DNA of 42,740 nucleotides from Pseudomonas tehranensis (GCF_014268615.1 NZ_JABWQV010000023.1:1-42740), one strand, 5' to 3'; counted from the stretch's first letter, positions 16,691-25,114 are shown. Program-made: numbers and translations. The notes: generated by a model from the letters alone, not told the origin.

Positions 16691-19102
16691 ATGTATCTTA
16701 TCAACGGCCAACTGCACGCTGATCTGCCACTCGATGCAGTCCTTGAACGCCTGCAGACGCAACTGCCTGGTCTTCTGGACGTACCGCCCCCCAGCGATAG
16801 CGTGCTTGATTGTGCGCAGGCGTTCGCACAAATGCTGCGGGCCCCAGAGCAAACTCCGTTCCTGGACGACGGCCAGCGCCAGGCATTGATCGCCTTCTGC
16901 GAACGCAAGCATTTGAGCCGCAAACTCGAACGGGAGCTGGGGGCGGACGCGCGCTCGCTACGCCGAATCGACTATAGCGATGGCCCTTTCGAAAGCTGGC
17001 AACCCCTGGGGTTGGTGGTGCATGTCACCCCCGGCAATTCACTGCTGCTGGGGTTCTTCGCGGCACTGGAAAGCCTGCTGGCGGGCAACGTCAACTGGCT
17101 GCGACCCAGCACGCGCGATGCAGACCTGACGGCGCGGGTGTTGGCGGCGTTCCTCGATTGTGATCCAAGCGGCCAGTTGCGCGATTACGTTGCGGTGCTG
17201 CCAGTGCCCCACCACGAGTGCCGGCGTCTCTTCGCGCTGGCCCAGGGCGTCAGCGCCTGGGGTGGCGAGACCGCACTCAAGGCCATGCGTGACCAGCTTC
17301 CAAGCGGCTGCCGCTGGATCGATTGGGGACATCGCATCAGCTTCGCCTATGTCACGCCGCAAGCCGCCAACGAGCAGGCGTTGGACAGCCTGGTGGATGA
17401 GGTCTGCCGCCTCGATCAGCAAGCCTGTTCCAGCCCCCAGTGGCTGTTGGTGGACAGCGACGAGCCGGCTCAGATGCAGGCACTGGGTAACGCCCTGGCT
17501 GGTGCATTTGAACGACGCACCGGACAATGGCCGGCGCTGCAATCCAGTGCAGCCGAAGCGTGCGAGATCACCACCCGCACGGCACTTGCCCGACTTGACC
17601 ACAGCTTTGCAGAACAAACCGGCCAGATTTGGGAAGGCCACGGCTGGCGCATTATTTGGGAGCATCACCGCGACCTGTTGCCATCGCCACTGTTTCGCAC
17701 GCTTATATTACGACCGGTGCCCCATGGGCTGATCACCGAAACCCTACTGCCTTGGCGAAACGTGTTGCAGAGCTGCGCGCTGATCTGTGAACCGCAACGG
17801 GCGCCTGAACTTGCACGTCGCGTATTAGCCGCCGGCGTGACCCGCATCTCGGCAACCGCAGACATCCAGCAAGGCTACGAGGGCGAGCCTCACGACGGTG
17901 TCTACGCGCTGCAACGATTGAGTCGTCGGGTATCGGTCGGTCTTGAACCTGAGGTCGCCAGTCATCGTGTGACACTGGACGCCCCGCCGACAACGCCCCC
18001 CATTTCACCCTCGACGCCGATCATGGACAAAGCGGCATTCCTGGCGCTGCCTGCTGCACCCCAGGCCCAGTTGTTCTTCCGCTCAGGTGGTAGCAGCGGC
18101 GCACCGGTACTGTCGCCCTACAGCCACCGCGATTTTGATCGCCACATGCGGGCCGCCGCCGACGGACTACGCGCGGCCGGTCTGGATCCGGCGAAGGATC
18201 GGGTGATGAATCTGTTTTATGGCGGCAACCTCTACGGCGGCTTCTTCAGTTTCTCGAAAATACTCGAGCACATGAGCGCCGTGCATTACCCCATGGGCGC
18301 GACGTCAGATGCGGACTTTGAAGAGATCGCACGAATGATCGTCGCTCACAAGATCAATACCCTGGTGGGCATGCCAAGTACCTTGCAGCGCCTGTTTTCC
18401 AGCCAGCGAGAAACCCTTCAAGGCTACGGCGGCGTGCGCAAAGTCATGCTGGGCGGCGAGCACCTGGGCCCAGGCTGCCGTCAGTTGCTTGAGGACTGCG
18501 GCGTCACGAGTATTCGCTCAGCCATCTATGGCAGCGTCGACGCGGGCCCCCTTGGCCATGCCTGCACTGTCGGCGGCGAGGGTGTTTTCCATCTCATGGA
18601 GGACATTCAACACTTGGAGATCGTCCAGTTGGACCAGGACGCTCCGGTCGCGCCGGGGGAAACCGGACGGCTGCTGTTTACTTCTCGCCGACGCCAAGCG
18701 CAGCCCCTTCACCGCTATGAAGTCGGTGATTGCGGGCGCTGGCTCACCGCTCCCTGCCCCTGTGGTCTGGAGTCACCCCGGTTCGAGTTGCGCCAGCGCC
18801 ATGGCGCCCTGATACGCATCGTGACGTACCTAATCAATACCCACGAGTTGGCCGAACAGGCACAAGCAGCCATTCAAATCGTGCTTGATTACCACAGCAG
18901 CGGCTGCGAACGCCTACTGATTCGCGCCGATGGCGACGCACCAACAGTTCGGCGCCAGGTCATGGGCCTTGAACTGCTGTCCACGCTGGTAGAGTCCCAA
19001 ATGCTTGTACTGGACGTGCAATCCTGTCCGGCGGCGAGTTTCGAACATAACAAACACAGCGGCAAAGTCCCGCTGGTGATTGACCGCAGACTCACTGCTT
19101 GA
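16691..19102 (+). CDS. LuxC acyl reductase fused to a PaaK-like adenylate-forming domain
   Basis: An 803-residue two-domain protein. Residues about 1-405 are a LuxC acyl-CoA/acyl-enzyme reductase: PLGLVVHVTPGNSLLLGFFA is the nucleotide-binding region and LDQQACSSPQW carries the catalytic cysteine, Cys246. LuxC takes an acyl group from LuxE or CoA onto this cysteine and reduces it with NADPH to an aldehyde. After a proline-rich linker (PPTTPPISPSTP, about 428-440) comes an adenylate-forming domain: S465-G-G-S-S-G470 loop, Y613-G-S-V-D-A-G motif, RYEVGDCGRW, and a final SGK (Lys792) resembling the A10 catalytic lysine motif. The domain lies in PaaK/phenylacetate-CoA ligase territory. One polypeptide can therefore activate an acid and reduce an acyl group. 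No luciferase is nearby, so bioluminescence is unlikely. Confidence 0.85.
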   Translation: MYLINGQLHADLPLDAVLERLQTQLPGLLDVPPPSDSVLDCAQAFAQMLRAPEQTPFLDDGQRQALIAFCERKHLSRKLERELGADARSLRRIDYSDGPFESWQPLGLVVHVTPGNSLLLGFFAALESLLAGNVNWLRPSTRDADLTARVLAAFLDCDPSGQLRDYVAVLPVPHHECRRLFALAQGVSAWGGETALKAMRDQLPSGCRWIDWGHRISFAYVTPQAANEQALDSLVDEVCRLDQQACSSPQWLLVDSDEPAQMQALGNALAGAFERRTGQWPALQSSAAEACEITTRTALARLDHSFAEQTGQIWEGHGWRIIWEHHRDLLPSPLFRTLILRPVPHGLITETLLPWRNVLQSCALICEPQRAPELARRVLAAGVTRISATADIQQGYEGEPHDGVYALQRLSRRVSVGLEPEVASHRVTLDAPPTTPPISPSTPIMDKAAFLALPAAPQAQLFFRSGGSSGAPVLSPYSHRDFDRHMRAAADGLRAAGLDPAKDRVMNLFYGGNLYGGFFSFSKILEHMSAVHYPMGATSDADFEEIARMIVAHKINTLVGMPSTLQRLFSSQRETLQGYGGVRKVMLGGEHLGPGCRQLLEDCGVTSIRSAIYGSVDAGPLGHACTVGGEGVFHLMEDIQHLEIVQLDQDAPVAPGETGRLLFTSRRRQAQPLHRYEVGDCGRWLTAPCPCGLESPRFELRQRHGALIRIVTYLINTHELAEQAQAAIQIVLDYHSSGCERLLIRADGDAPTVRRQVMGLELLSTLVESQMLVLDVQSCPAASFEHNKHSGKVPLVIDRRLTA

Positions 19103-19154
19103 TGTTTTTTCCGTGTAATTGAACAAGCGGACGTTAGAGTCCGAGAGAACCCTG

Positions 19155-20429
19155 ATGAGCACCTCTTTACCATTCGAACAATGGCTCGCCCATATTCGTA
19201 AGCATTCAACGTTCTACCGCAAATCTTTACGGCATTTACCCGCGCAGAACTGCACGTTGGAGGATGTCCCCATTGTCGACGTCGCCGACTATTGGGCCGG
19301 CAGTCATGACCTGGACAATTGGGACGTGCTGACCGGCAAAGTCGAAGACGCGCTGATCTACAAAACCGGCGGTACGACCAGCCAGGGAAAACTGTCGGTA
19401 TACACCCACGCCGAATGGCAGCGGATGCTCGACTGCTTCGGTCAGAGCCTGTCAGCACAACTGATGGCTGGCGATCGAATCGCCAACCTGTTTTTTTCCG
19501 GAGACCTGTATGCCAGTTTCCTGTTCATTCATGGCGCCCTTGGCAAAGTCGATGTAGCCATCACCGAATTCCCGTTCACCGGGGCAGTGGATCTCGACGT
19601 GCTGACCGAGGCCGTGACCGGCCACCGCATCAATGTGCTGGCTGGTGTGCCTGCGCACCTGCTGGCGTTCGCCGACCACTTGGATCAACAGGGGCGGACG
19701 CTGCCCGGCATCACCACCGTGTTGTTCGGCGGGGAAAACCTGTTTGACAGTCAGTTGCCTGCGTTGCAGCGCGCCTTCCCCCAGGCACGCTTCGCCTCCA
19801 TCGGCTATGCCAGCGTCGACGCCGGACTGGTGGGCGCCAGCGCACCGGACTGCAACCTGGGCGAGCACCGCGTGTTCGGCGAACGGATACGGGTAGAGAT
19901 CATCGATGAACTGAGCGGTGAGGTCATCCAGGCATGCGATCGGCCCGGCACTCTGGTGGTGACCAACCTCACCCGGACCCTGATGCCCATCGTGCGCTAT
20001 CCGGTGGGCGATCGAGCGTGCTGGCGCGAGCCGGTTGGAACTCCGCGACGCAAGTTCGCGCTTCAGGGCCGCAGCGCGAAAAGCCAGCGAGTGCGGGTAG
20101 GCGTTTTCTCGCTGTTTTCGCAGGAAATCAGCGACATCATCCGCAGCATTGGCGGTGACCTTCAATGGCAATTGATCATCGAGCACGCGCAGAACAACGA
20201 CCGCGTGTTGCTCAGATGGGTGCCTGGTGGGCAAACGCAGACCTGCCAGTCACTCTCCAGCACATTGAAAGCCGCCTTGACCAAACAGTATCCGGGTATC
20301 GATCAACTCGACCTGCACGTCCAGGCCTGCAGCCTGCAAGCGTTGGAACGCCATCCACGCTCCGGCAAGCACCTGTCGATCATCGACCGCCGCGCCTATG
20401 CTCCGCTGGCAGCGAGGCACGCCGGATGA
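19155..20429 (+). CDS. PaaK-like adenylate-forming enzyme
   Basis: A 424-residue stand-alone acid-activating enzyme. It carries the ATP loop T71-G-G-T-T (YKTGGTTSQGK), NVLAGVPAHLLAF, LFGGENLF, the Y218-A-S-V-D-A-G motif, MPIVRYPVGDRACW and a terminal SGK (Lys405 in RSGKHLSIIDRR). These motifs mirror the C-terminal half of the preceding fusion protein (YGSVDAG, HSGKVPLVIDRR), so the two are probably paralogues. Its first 60 residues (FEQWLAHIRKHSTFYRKSLR) resemble the N-terminal helix of PaaK and LuxE proteins. The start is the ATG at 19155, 52 bases after the previous gene. The last four bases overlap the GNAT gene (ATGA), implying translational coupling. The acid is unknown; whether the product is an acyl-AMP, CoA ester or acyl-protein cannot be told. 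Confidence 0.82.
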   Translation: MSTSLPFEQWLAHIRKHSTFYRKSLRHLPAQNCTLEDVPIVDVADYWAGSHDLDNWDVLTGKVEDALIYKTGGTTSQGKLSVYTHAEWQRMLDCFGQSLSAQLMAGDRIANLFFSGDLYASFLFIHGALGKVDVAITEFPFTGAVDLDVLTEAVTGHRINVLAGVPAHLLAFADHLDQQGRTLPGITTVLFGGENLFDSQLPALQRAFPQARFASIGYASVDAGLVGASAPDCNLGEHRVFGERIRVEIIDELSGEVIQACDRPGTLVVTNLTRTLMPIVRYPVGDRACWREPVGTPRRKFALQGRSAKSQRVRVGVFSLFSQEISDIIRSIGGDLQWQLIIEHAQNNDRVLLRWVPGGQTQTCQSLSSTLKAALTKQYPGIDQLDLHVQACSLQALERHPRSGKHLSIIDRRAYAPLAARHAG

Positions 20430-21370
20430 ACAGCGTGGTCATCCGACCGTTCAGGCCCACGGATGGCGTCGGAACCAGCGAATTGTTCCGCCGGGTTTAC
20501 GGCGATCACTACGTCTCGCCAGACGTCTACCTGCCACATATGATTGGCCTGCACAACCTGCTGAACCGTTGGCACTCCATGGTCGCCGTGGAGAATGACC
20601 GCGTGGTCGGCCATGCCGCATTGTGTCGGCAGACGGCCGAAGGTGAAGACGCGGAACTGGCCCTGATCGCGGTGGACCCCGCGGTGCAGGGCGGCCAGAT
20701 TGCGACGCGGCTGGGGCAGAAGTTACTCGACAGTTGCCAGGACCTCGGGCTTGCCAGGTTGTCGATCAAGCAAGTCACCAGCCATTGCTACAGCCAACGT
20801 CTGGCACAACGCCTGGGGTTCCATGATACCGGGCTGCTGCCTGACCATGTGCCCTCACCTTTCGCCACGGTCGACGCCGAAACCATCGTAGTCGGCAGCC
20901 AGGTGGTCAGCGGCCATCGTCGCCCGCTGCCTCACCTTAAGTGGCCGGTGGCATGCCAATGGCTGACGCAACCCTTGGCATCGCTGTTTGGTACCTCGCT
21001 TGAGGTGCCTTTGCCTTCGGTACAGCCTTTTCAAATCCAACAACTGCCCGGAAGAATCGACATTGTGGCGGGGTACATAGGCCTTCGCCTGGCCGGGCAA
21101 CTGCTGCGCTTGCCGGCCCATTGGTCGCTTTCAGTACGACTCGGACTGCGTCAGCAATTTGCCGACGATTACCAACGATTGATGGACGCCGGATTCATTT
21201 TCACCGGGATCATGCCTGCCGAAGGCAACCCCGGCTGGCAGGCGCTGTTTCACCGGGGCGCCCTGGATCGCCCGCTCACCTTGCACTCGGAACCGATGCA
21301 ACGGCTCCACGAACAAGTGCAAGCCCAAGGGCACATTTGGAGATGCGCTCAAGCAGGTTCGGCGGCTTGA
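20426..21370 (+). CDS. GNAT-family acyltransferase, probably a double-domain protein
   Basis: A 314-residue protein starting with the GNAT strand MNSVVIRPFRPTDG. The N-terminal domain (about 1-150) has the acyl-CoA loop region (LIAVDPAVQGGQIATRLGQK) and the closing strand LAQRLGFHDTGLLPD. About 125 residues later a second closing strand appears, MDAGFIFTGIMPAEGNPGWQ, so the C-terminal half looks like a degenerate second GNAT domain lacking a clear CoA loop. It overlaps the preceding activating enzyme by 4 bases and ends the operon. In context it could transfer the activated acyl group to an amine or hydroxyl acceptor to form the final product, or be a self-protection acetyltransferase. This is inference. 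Confidence 0.8.
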   Translation: MNSVVIRPFRPTDGVGTSELFRRVYGDHYVSPDVYLPHMIGLHNLLNRWHSMVAVENDRVVGHAALCRQTAEGEDAELALIAVDPAVQGGQIATRLGQKLLDSCQDLGLARLSIKQVTSHCYSQRLAQRLGFHDTGLLPDHVPSPFATVDAETIVVGSQVVSGHRRPLPHLKWPVACQWLTQPLASLFGTSLEVPLPSVQPFQIQQLPGRIDIVAGYIGLRLAGQLLRLPAHWSLSVRLGLRQQFADDYQRLMDAGFIFTGIMPAEGNPGWQALFHRGALDRPLTLHSEPMQRLHEQVQAQGHIWRCAQAGSAA

Positions 21371-21579
21371 AAACGGGAGCAGGGATGCTCAACACATCTC
21401 CGAGGTTCTCGACAGGATGGCTCGCACACAGGGCTCAGCGCAGCCTGATGAGTTTGCACCGGATTTCGAATCACTGCCCCCAACCTGACAATTCTGTAAT
21501 CCCCCCCTCAGCCCACTGTCAGCGCACGCTCGCTACTCTGTTATCCTCCTCCCAAACTGTTCGACACGAGACTGTCCCT

Positions 21580-22026
21580 ATGGCCAACCCCCTGCACCTG
21601 CTTGCCCTGAGCGCGCTTTTTGTCACCACTCTGGCCCAGGCCGCCGAACCGATCACCATTGACGTACACCGCGATGCCAATTGCGGTTGCTGTAAAAAAT
21701 GGATTTCGCATCTGCAAGAAAACGGCTTCAAGGTCAACGACCATGTTGAAACCGACATGGGTTCAGTCAAACAGCGCCTGGGTGTGGCGCCAAACCTGCG
21801 CTCCTGCCACACCGCCCAGATCAATGGCAAATTCGTTGAGGGGCATGTCCCGGCCGACCAGGTCCTGGCGTTGAGCCAACGGGACGACCTGCTCGGTGTG
21901 GCCGCGCCTGGCATGCCCATGGGTTCGCCTGGTATGGAAACGGACGGCATGAGTGATGCGTATCAGGTGATTGGCCTGAAAAACGACGGGACTCAAACCG
22001 TGGTGGCGGATTACCCGGCCCACTGA
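21580..22026 (+). CDS. DUF411 periplasmic metal-binding protein
   Basis: A 148-residue exported protein. The signal peptide MANPLHLLALSALFVTTLAQ ends at about A-Q-A/A-E. The mature part starts with a thioredoxin-like strand and the cysteine cluster DANCGCCKKW, followed by SCHTAQINGKFVEGHVPADQ, the two landmarks of the DUF411 family, often linked to copper resistance clusters. Methionines near the C-terminus (GMPMGSPGMETDGM) could add soft-metal ligands. Metal specificity is inferred. The stop codon shares one base with the start of the next gene, so the two are translated together. The 209 bases upstream, back to the GNAT gene, hold no recognisable gene. Confidence 0.85.
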   Translation: MANPLHLLALSALFVTTLAQAAEPITIDVHRDANCGCCKKWISHLQENGFKVNDHVETDMGSVKQRLGVAPNLRSCHTAQINGKFVEGHVPADQVLALSQRDDLLGVAAPGMPMGSPGMETDGMSDAYQVIGLKNDGTQTVVADYPAH

Positions 22027-22460
22027 TGGGCGAGGCTTACATCGGCTTGTTCCTGGCGGCATTCGGTGCCGCCACCTTGTTACCGCTGCAATCCGAAGCA
22101 CTGCTGGTTGGGCTGTTGCTCAGCGAACGCTATGAAGCCTGGCTGTTGCTGGGAGTCGCCACCGTGGGCAACGTACTGGGCTCGCTGGTGAACTGGTGGC
22201 TGGGCACACGCCTGGAGCAGTTCAAGGATCGGCGCTGGTTTCCGGTCAGTCCGGCCCATCTGGACAAGGCCCGCGTGCATTACCAGCGTTATGGGCGCTG
22301 GTCGCTGCTGCTCAGTTGGATGCCCATCATCGGCGATCCACTGACCTTGGTGGCGGGGGTGATGGGGGAGCCGTGGCGGCGCTTTGTGTTGATCGTGACC
22401 CTGGCCAAAGGGCTGCGTTATGGCGCACTCGCCCTCGCGACCCTGGGCTGGATGGGTTGA
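22026..22460 (+). CDS. YqaA/DedA-like membrane protein
   Basis: A 144-residue inner-membrane protein of the VTT/DedA superfamily, YqaA type. Hydrophobic helices include YIGLFLAAFGAATLLPLQSE, WLLLGVATVGNVLGSLVNWW and SLLLSWMPIIGDPLTLVAGV. The last of these carries the G-D-P re-entrant motif typical of the family. Members are implicated in membrane lipid scrambling and homeostasis. Its start codon overlaps the DUF411 stop, with no room for an independent ribosome site beyond the upstream coding sequence. The frame ends LALATLGWMG. Why it is coupled to a metal-binding protein is not evident. Confidence 0.82.
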   Translation: MGEAYIGLFLAAFGAATLLPLQSEALLVGLLLSERYEAWLLLGVATVGNVLGSLVNWWLGTRLEQFKDRRWFPVSPAHLDKARVHYQRYGRWSLLLSWMPIIGDPLTLVAGVMGEPWRRFVLIVTLAKGLRYGALALATLGWMG

Positions 22461-22546
22461 ACGTTCGCGTCTTTGGGTTGCCTGTGGTTAATGTCGCCAT
22501 AATCGGGCCACGCCAGGATCGGCCGGATGCCCAAAGGAGATTGCCC

Positions 22547-23578
22547 ATGTCGCGTTCCACTGCTCGCTGGTTGCCCAGCCTGTTTCTGACGGCCGCCCTG
22601 CCGCTGCTCGCCCAGGCGGAAAACCCGCCTGAAGGCCCGGCCTATGGCCCGGAACTCCAAGGCTTCGAATACCCCTACACACTCAAGCACTTCCCCCTTC
22701 AGTCCCAGGGCCAATCATTGCAAATGGGCTACATGGACGTGCCGGCCCAGGGCGAGGTCAATGGTCGCACCGTGGTCCTGATGCACGGCAAGAACTTTTG
22801 CGCCGCCACCTGGGGCGACTCGATCAAGACCCTCAGCGAGGCCGGTTACCGGGTCATCGCCCCGGACCAGATCGGTTTCTGCACGTCCAGCAAGCCCGCT
22901 TATTACCAGTACAGCTTCCACCAACTGGCAACCAACACCCAGGCCCTGCTCAAGGCCCTCGGGGTGCAGAAAAGCATTGTGCTCGGCCACTCCACCGGCG
23001 GCATGCTCGCCACCCGTTATGCCTTGCAGTTTCCCGATCAGGTCGAGCGGCTGGCGATGGTCAACCCCATAGGCCTGGAGGACTGGAAAGCCCTCGGCGT
23101 GCCCTACCGTACCGTTGACCAGTGGTACGAGCGCGAACTGAAACTCAGCGCCGACGGTATCCGCAACTACGAGCGCAAAACCTACTACGGTGGCCGCTGG
23201 AAACCGGAGTTCGAGCGCTGGGTGGACATGCTCGCCGGGCTGAACAAGGGGCCGGGGCACACGCAAGTCGCGTGGAATTCGGCGCTGATCTACGACATGA
23301 TCTTCACCCAGCCGGTCTACTACGAATTCAAGGACCTGAAGGTACCGACGCTGCTACTGATCGGCACATCCGACACCACCGCCATCGGCAGCGACATCGC
23401 GCCGCCGGCCGTGAAAGCCAAACTGGGTCGGTATGAAGTGCTGGGCAAGCAGGCCGCTGAACTGATTCCCCAGTCGACCCTGGTGGAGTTCGCCCATCTG
23501 GGGCATGCCCCACAGATGGAAGAGCCGGACCGGTTCCACCAGGCCTTGCTGGGCTGGCTGAACAAACCCATTCCCTGA
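22547..23578 (+). CDS. Secreted alpha/beta hydrolase
   Basis: A 343-residue alpha/beta-hydrolase-fold enzyme. The start is the ATG at 22547 after AAAGGAGA; the signal peptide (RWLPSLFLTAALPLLAQA) directs it to the periplasm. The oxyanion region is VVLMHGKNFCAATW. The nucleophile is Ser149 in LGHSTGGML, the acid is the Asp in LLIGTSDTTAIG and the base is His320 in HLGHAPQMEEP. The cap region contains YRTVDQWYERELKL. The family includes esterases, haloalkane dehalogenase-like and epoxide hydrolase-like enzymes; the substrate cannot be assigned. It is followed after 11 bases by a dehydrogenase gene, so the two are probably one transcript. It is not a LuxD thioesterase, which is cytoplasmic and has no signal peptide. 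Confidence 0.85.
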   Translation: MSRSTARWLPSLFLTAALPLLAQAENPPEGPAYGPELQGFEYPYTLKHFPLQSQGQSLQMGYMDVPAQGEVNGRTVVLMHGKNFCAATWGDSIKTLSEAGYRVIAPDQIGFCTSSKPAYYQYSFHQLATNTQALLKALGVQKSIVLGHSTGGMLATRYALQFPDQVERLAMVNPIGLEDWKALGVPYRTVDQWYERELKLSADGIRNYERKTYYGGRWKPEFERWVDMLAGLNKGPGHTQVAWNSALIYDMIFTQPVYYEFKDLKVPTLLLIGTSDTTAIGSDIAPPAVKAKLGRYEVLGKQAAELIPQSTLVEFAHLGHAPQMEEPDRFHQALLGWLNKPIP

Positions 23579-23589
23579 CGAGGTGTTCC

Positions 23590-24555
23590 ATGGCGGTGCA
23601 AATAGCAGTCATCGATGATTGGCAGGACGTAGCGCGGGACGTGGTGGACTGGTCGGTGCTCGATAGCATCGGCCAGGTGACATTTATTCATGAGTACCCT
23701 GCCGAGCGCGACACGCTCGCCGCGCGCCTGCACCGCTTCGAAGTGATCTGCGTGATGCGTGAACGTACGCTCTTCGACGAAGGCCTGCTGCGCCGCCTGC
23801 CCAACCTCAAGCTGTTGCTCACCGGCGGCATGCGCAATGCCGCCCTGGACCTCAAGACAGCCGCCGAACTGGGTATCCAGGTATGCGGCACCGAAAGCTA
23901 CAAACACGCCGCCCCCGAACTGACCTGGGCGCTGATCATGGCCCTGACCCGCAACCTGGTGCAGGAGGCCAATGCCTTGCGCGCCGGGCTATGGCAGCAA
24001 GGCTTGGGCGGCGACCTGCATGGCAAGACCCTGGCGATCCTCGGCTTGGGCAGCATCGGCACACGGGTAGCTCAGTTCGGTCAGGTCTTCGGCATGCGGG
24101 TAATCGCCTGGAGCCAGAACCTCACCGCCGAACGGGCCGCAGAAGTGGGTGTGACCTACGTGAGTAAACAGGAACTGTTCGAACAGGCTGACATTCTCTC
24201 CGTGCATCTGGTACTCAGCGAGCGCTCCCGCGGTTTGGTGGACGCCCAGGCGCTGGGCTGGATGAAACCCCAGGCGCTGTTGGTCAATACCGCACGCGGT
24301 CCAATCGTCGATGAAGCCGCCCTGATCGACGCCCTGCGCGCCAAACGCCTGGCCGGTGCCGCCCTGGACGTCTTCGCCGAGGAACCCTTGCCATCCGACC
24401 ACCCGTTCCGATCCCTGGAAAATGTACTGGCCACACCGCACGTGGGTTACGTCACCCGGCACAATTATCAGAAGTTCTATTCCTTGATGATCGAAGACCT
24501 GCAAGCCTGGGCGGCCGGCAAACCGATCCGCCTGTTGACCCCCACTGGCGACTGA
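23590..24555 (+). CDS. D-2-hydroxyacid dehydrogenase family protein
   Basis: A 321-residue NAD(P)-dependent D-isomer-specific 2-hydroxyacid dehydrogenase. The Rossmann loop is G152-L-G-S-I-G157. The catalytic set is complete: Arg236 in NTARGPIVDE, Glu265 in DVFAEEPLP and His284 in ATPHVGY. The N-terminal substrate domain opens MAVQIAVIDDWQDVARDV. Such enzymes reduce 2-keto acids to D-hydroxy acids or the reverse; the opening IDDWQ marks a subgroup of unknown substrate that is common in proteobacteria. It sits 11 bases downstream of the secreted hydrolase and is followed by a REP hairpin that may end transcription. Confidence 0.88.
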   Translation: MAVQIAVIDDWQDVARDVVDWSVLDSIGQVTFIHEYPAERDTLAARLHRFEVICVMRERTLFDEGLLRRLPNLKLLLTGGMRNAALDLKTAAELGIQVCGTESYKHAAPELTWALIMALTRNLVQEANALRAGLWQQGLGGDLHGKTLAILGLGSIGTRVAQFGQVFGMRVIAWSQNLTAERAAEVGVTYVSKQELFEQADILSVHLVLSERSRGLVDAQALGWMKPQALLVNTARGPIVDEAALIDALRAKRLAGAALDVFAEEPLPSDHPFRSLENVLATPHVGYVTRHNYQKFYSLMIEDLQAWAAGKPIRLLTPTGD

Positions 24556-25114
24556 ACACGTCCTAAGTGGGAGCAAGCCTGCTCCCACAGAAACAGCGCA
24601 TTTCAGGGCCAATAATGGCCACTAAAACGCCTCTATTCCACCCGCCCCCTGATGGTGCGTCGCGCCATTGCATCGCGCACGCCGATGAAACACCCCCTTC
24701 CCCCATACACCCATTACGTTTCCAGAAACTGCACTTCGTCGGTGCGTATCCCCCTTTGTCGTGTAAGACATTGCCGCCAATAAAGCTGATTGTCGGACAA
24801 TTCGACGAAGCGCGCCGCACCGCTCTAGGTTCTGACCTAGACTGCCCAACCGGGGAGAAAACCGACCGGTCGTCCAGACGAAAAAAAGTCGAAACTTTTC
24901 GCAACGGCGACGGGTCAGGTTAGAGGTAGGGCAACAACGGCTGGTGCAGTCCTTGCAAGTCCTTGAAGCAGCCCCTTCACCTGATTCGCTTAACCGCATT
25001 GGGCAGCGCTTTGCTTACCTTGCGTAGCGCTTGTGCGCCTGGCCGCAGGATTCGGCCAATGAAACAACAGCTCTGGCGCTTGCCGGAAACAGATCGAGAA
25101 AATGGGAGAAAGTT
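24556..25114. other. 559-base intergenic region upstream of the glycogen/trehalose operon
   Basis: The only clear element is a short REP-type hairpin at 24567-24588. I see no convincing gene: the open frames here lack a ribosome site and family-like composition. The region must contain the glgA promoter. A loose AlgU-like pair, AAACTT at 24892-24897 and TCAGG 17 bases later at 24915-24919, is too degenerate to call. Confidence 0.6.
24567..24588. repeat. Single REP hairpin
   Basis: GTGGGAGCA at 24567-24575 pairs with TGCTCCCAC at 24580-24588 around a 4-base loop (AGCC). It is 12 bases after the dehydrogenase stop codon and may serve as its 3' end structure, though there is no T-tract. Confidence 0.8.

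Noticed and set aside
14299..21370. Bioluminescence (lux) operon
   Set aside because: LuxC and LuxE-like proteins are present but no LuxA, LuxB, LuxD or LuxG is visible anywhere in the window, and the extra adenylases, GNAT and exporter do not belong to lux.
22547..23578. The alpha/beta hydrolase as a LuxD thioesterase partner of the LuxC/LuxE cluster
   Set aside because: It has a signal peptide, is separated from the cluster by two unrelated genes, and its motifs fit secreted hydrolases.
24892..24919. AlgU-type promoter for the glgA operon (AAACTT-N17-TCAGG)
   Set aside because: At least one mismatch in the -35 and two in the -10 element; too weak to claim without transcript data.
24567..24923. 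118-codon frame between the dehydrogenase and glgA
   Set aside because: It begins inside a REP hairpin, has no ribosome site and has a Pro/Arg/Ser-rich non-protein-like composition.
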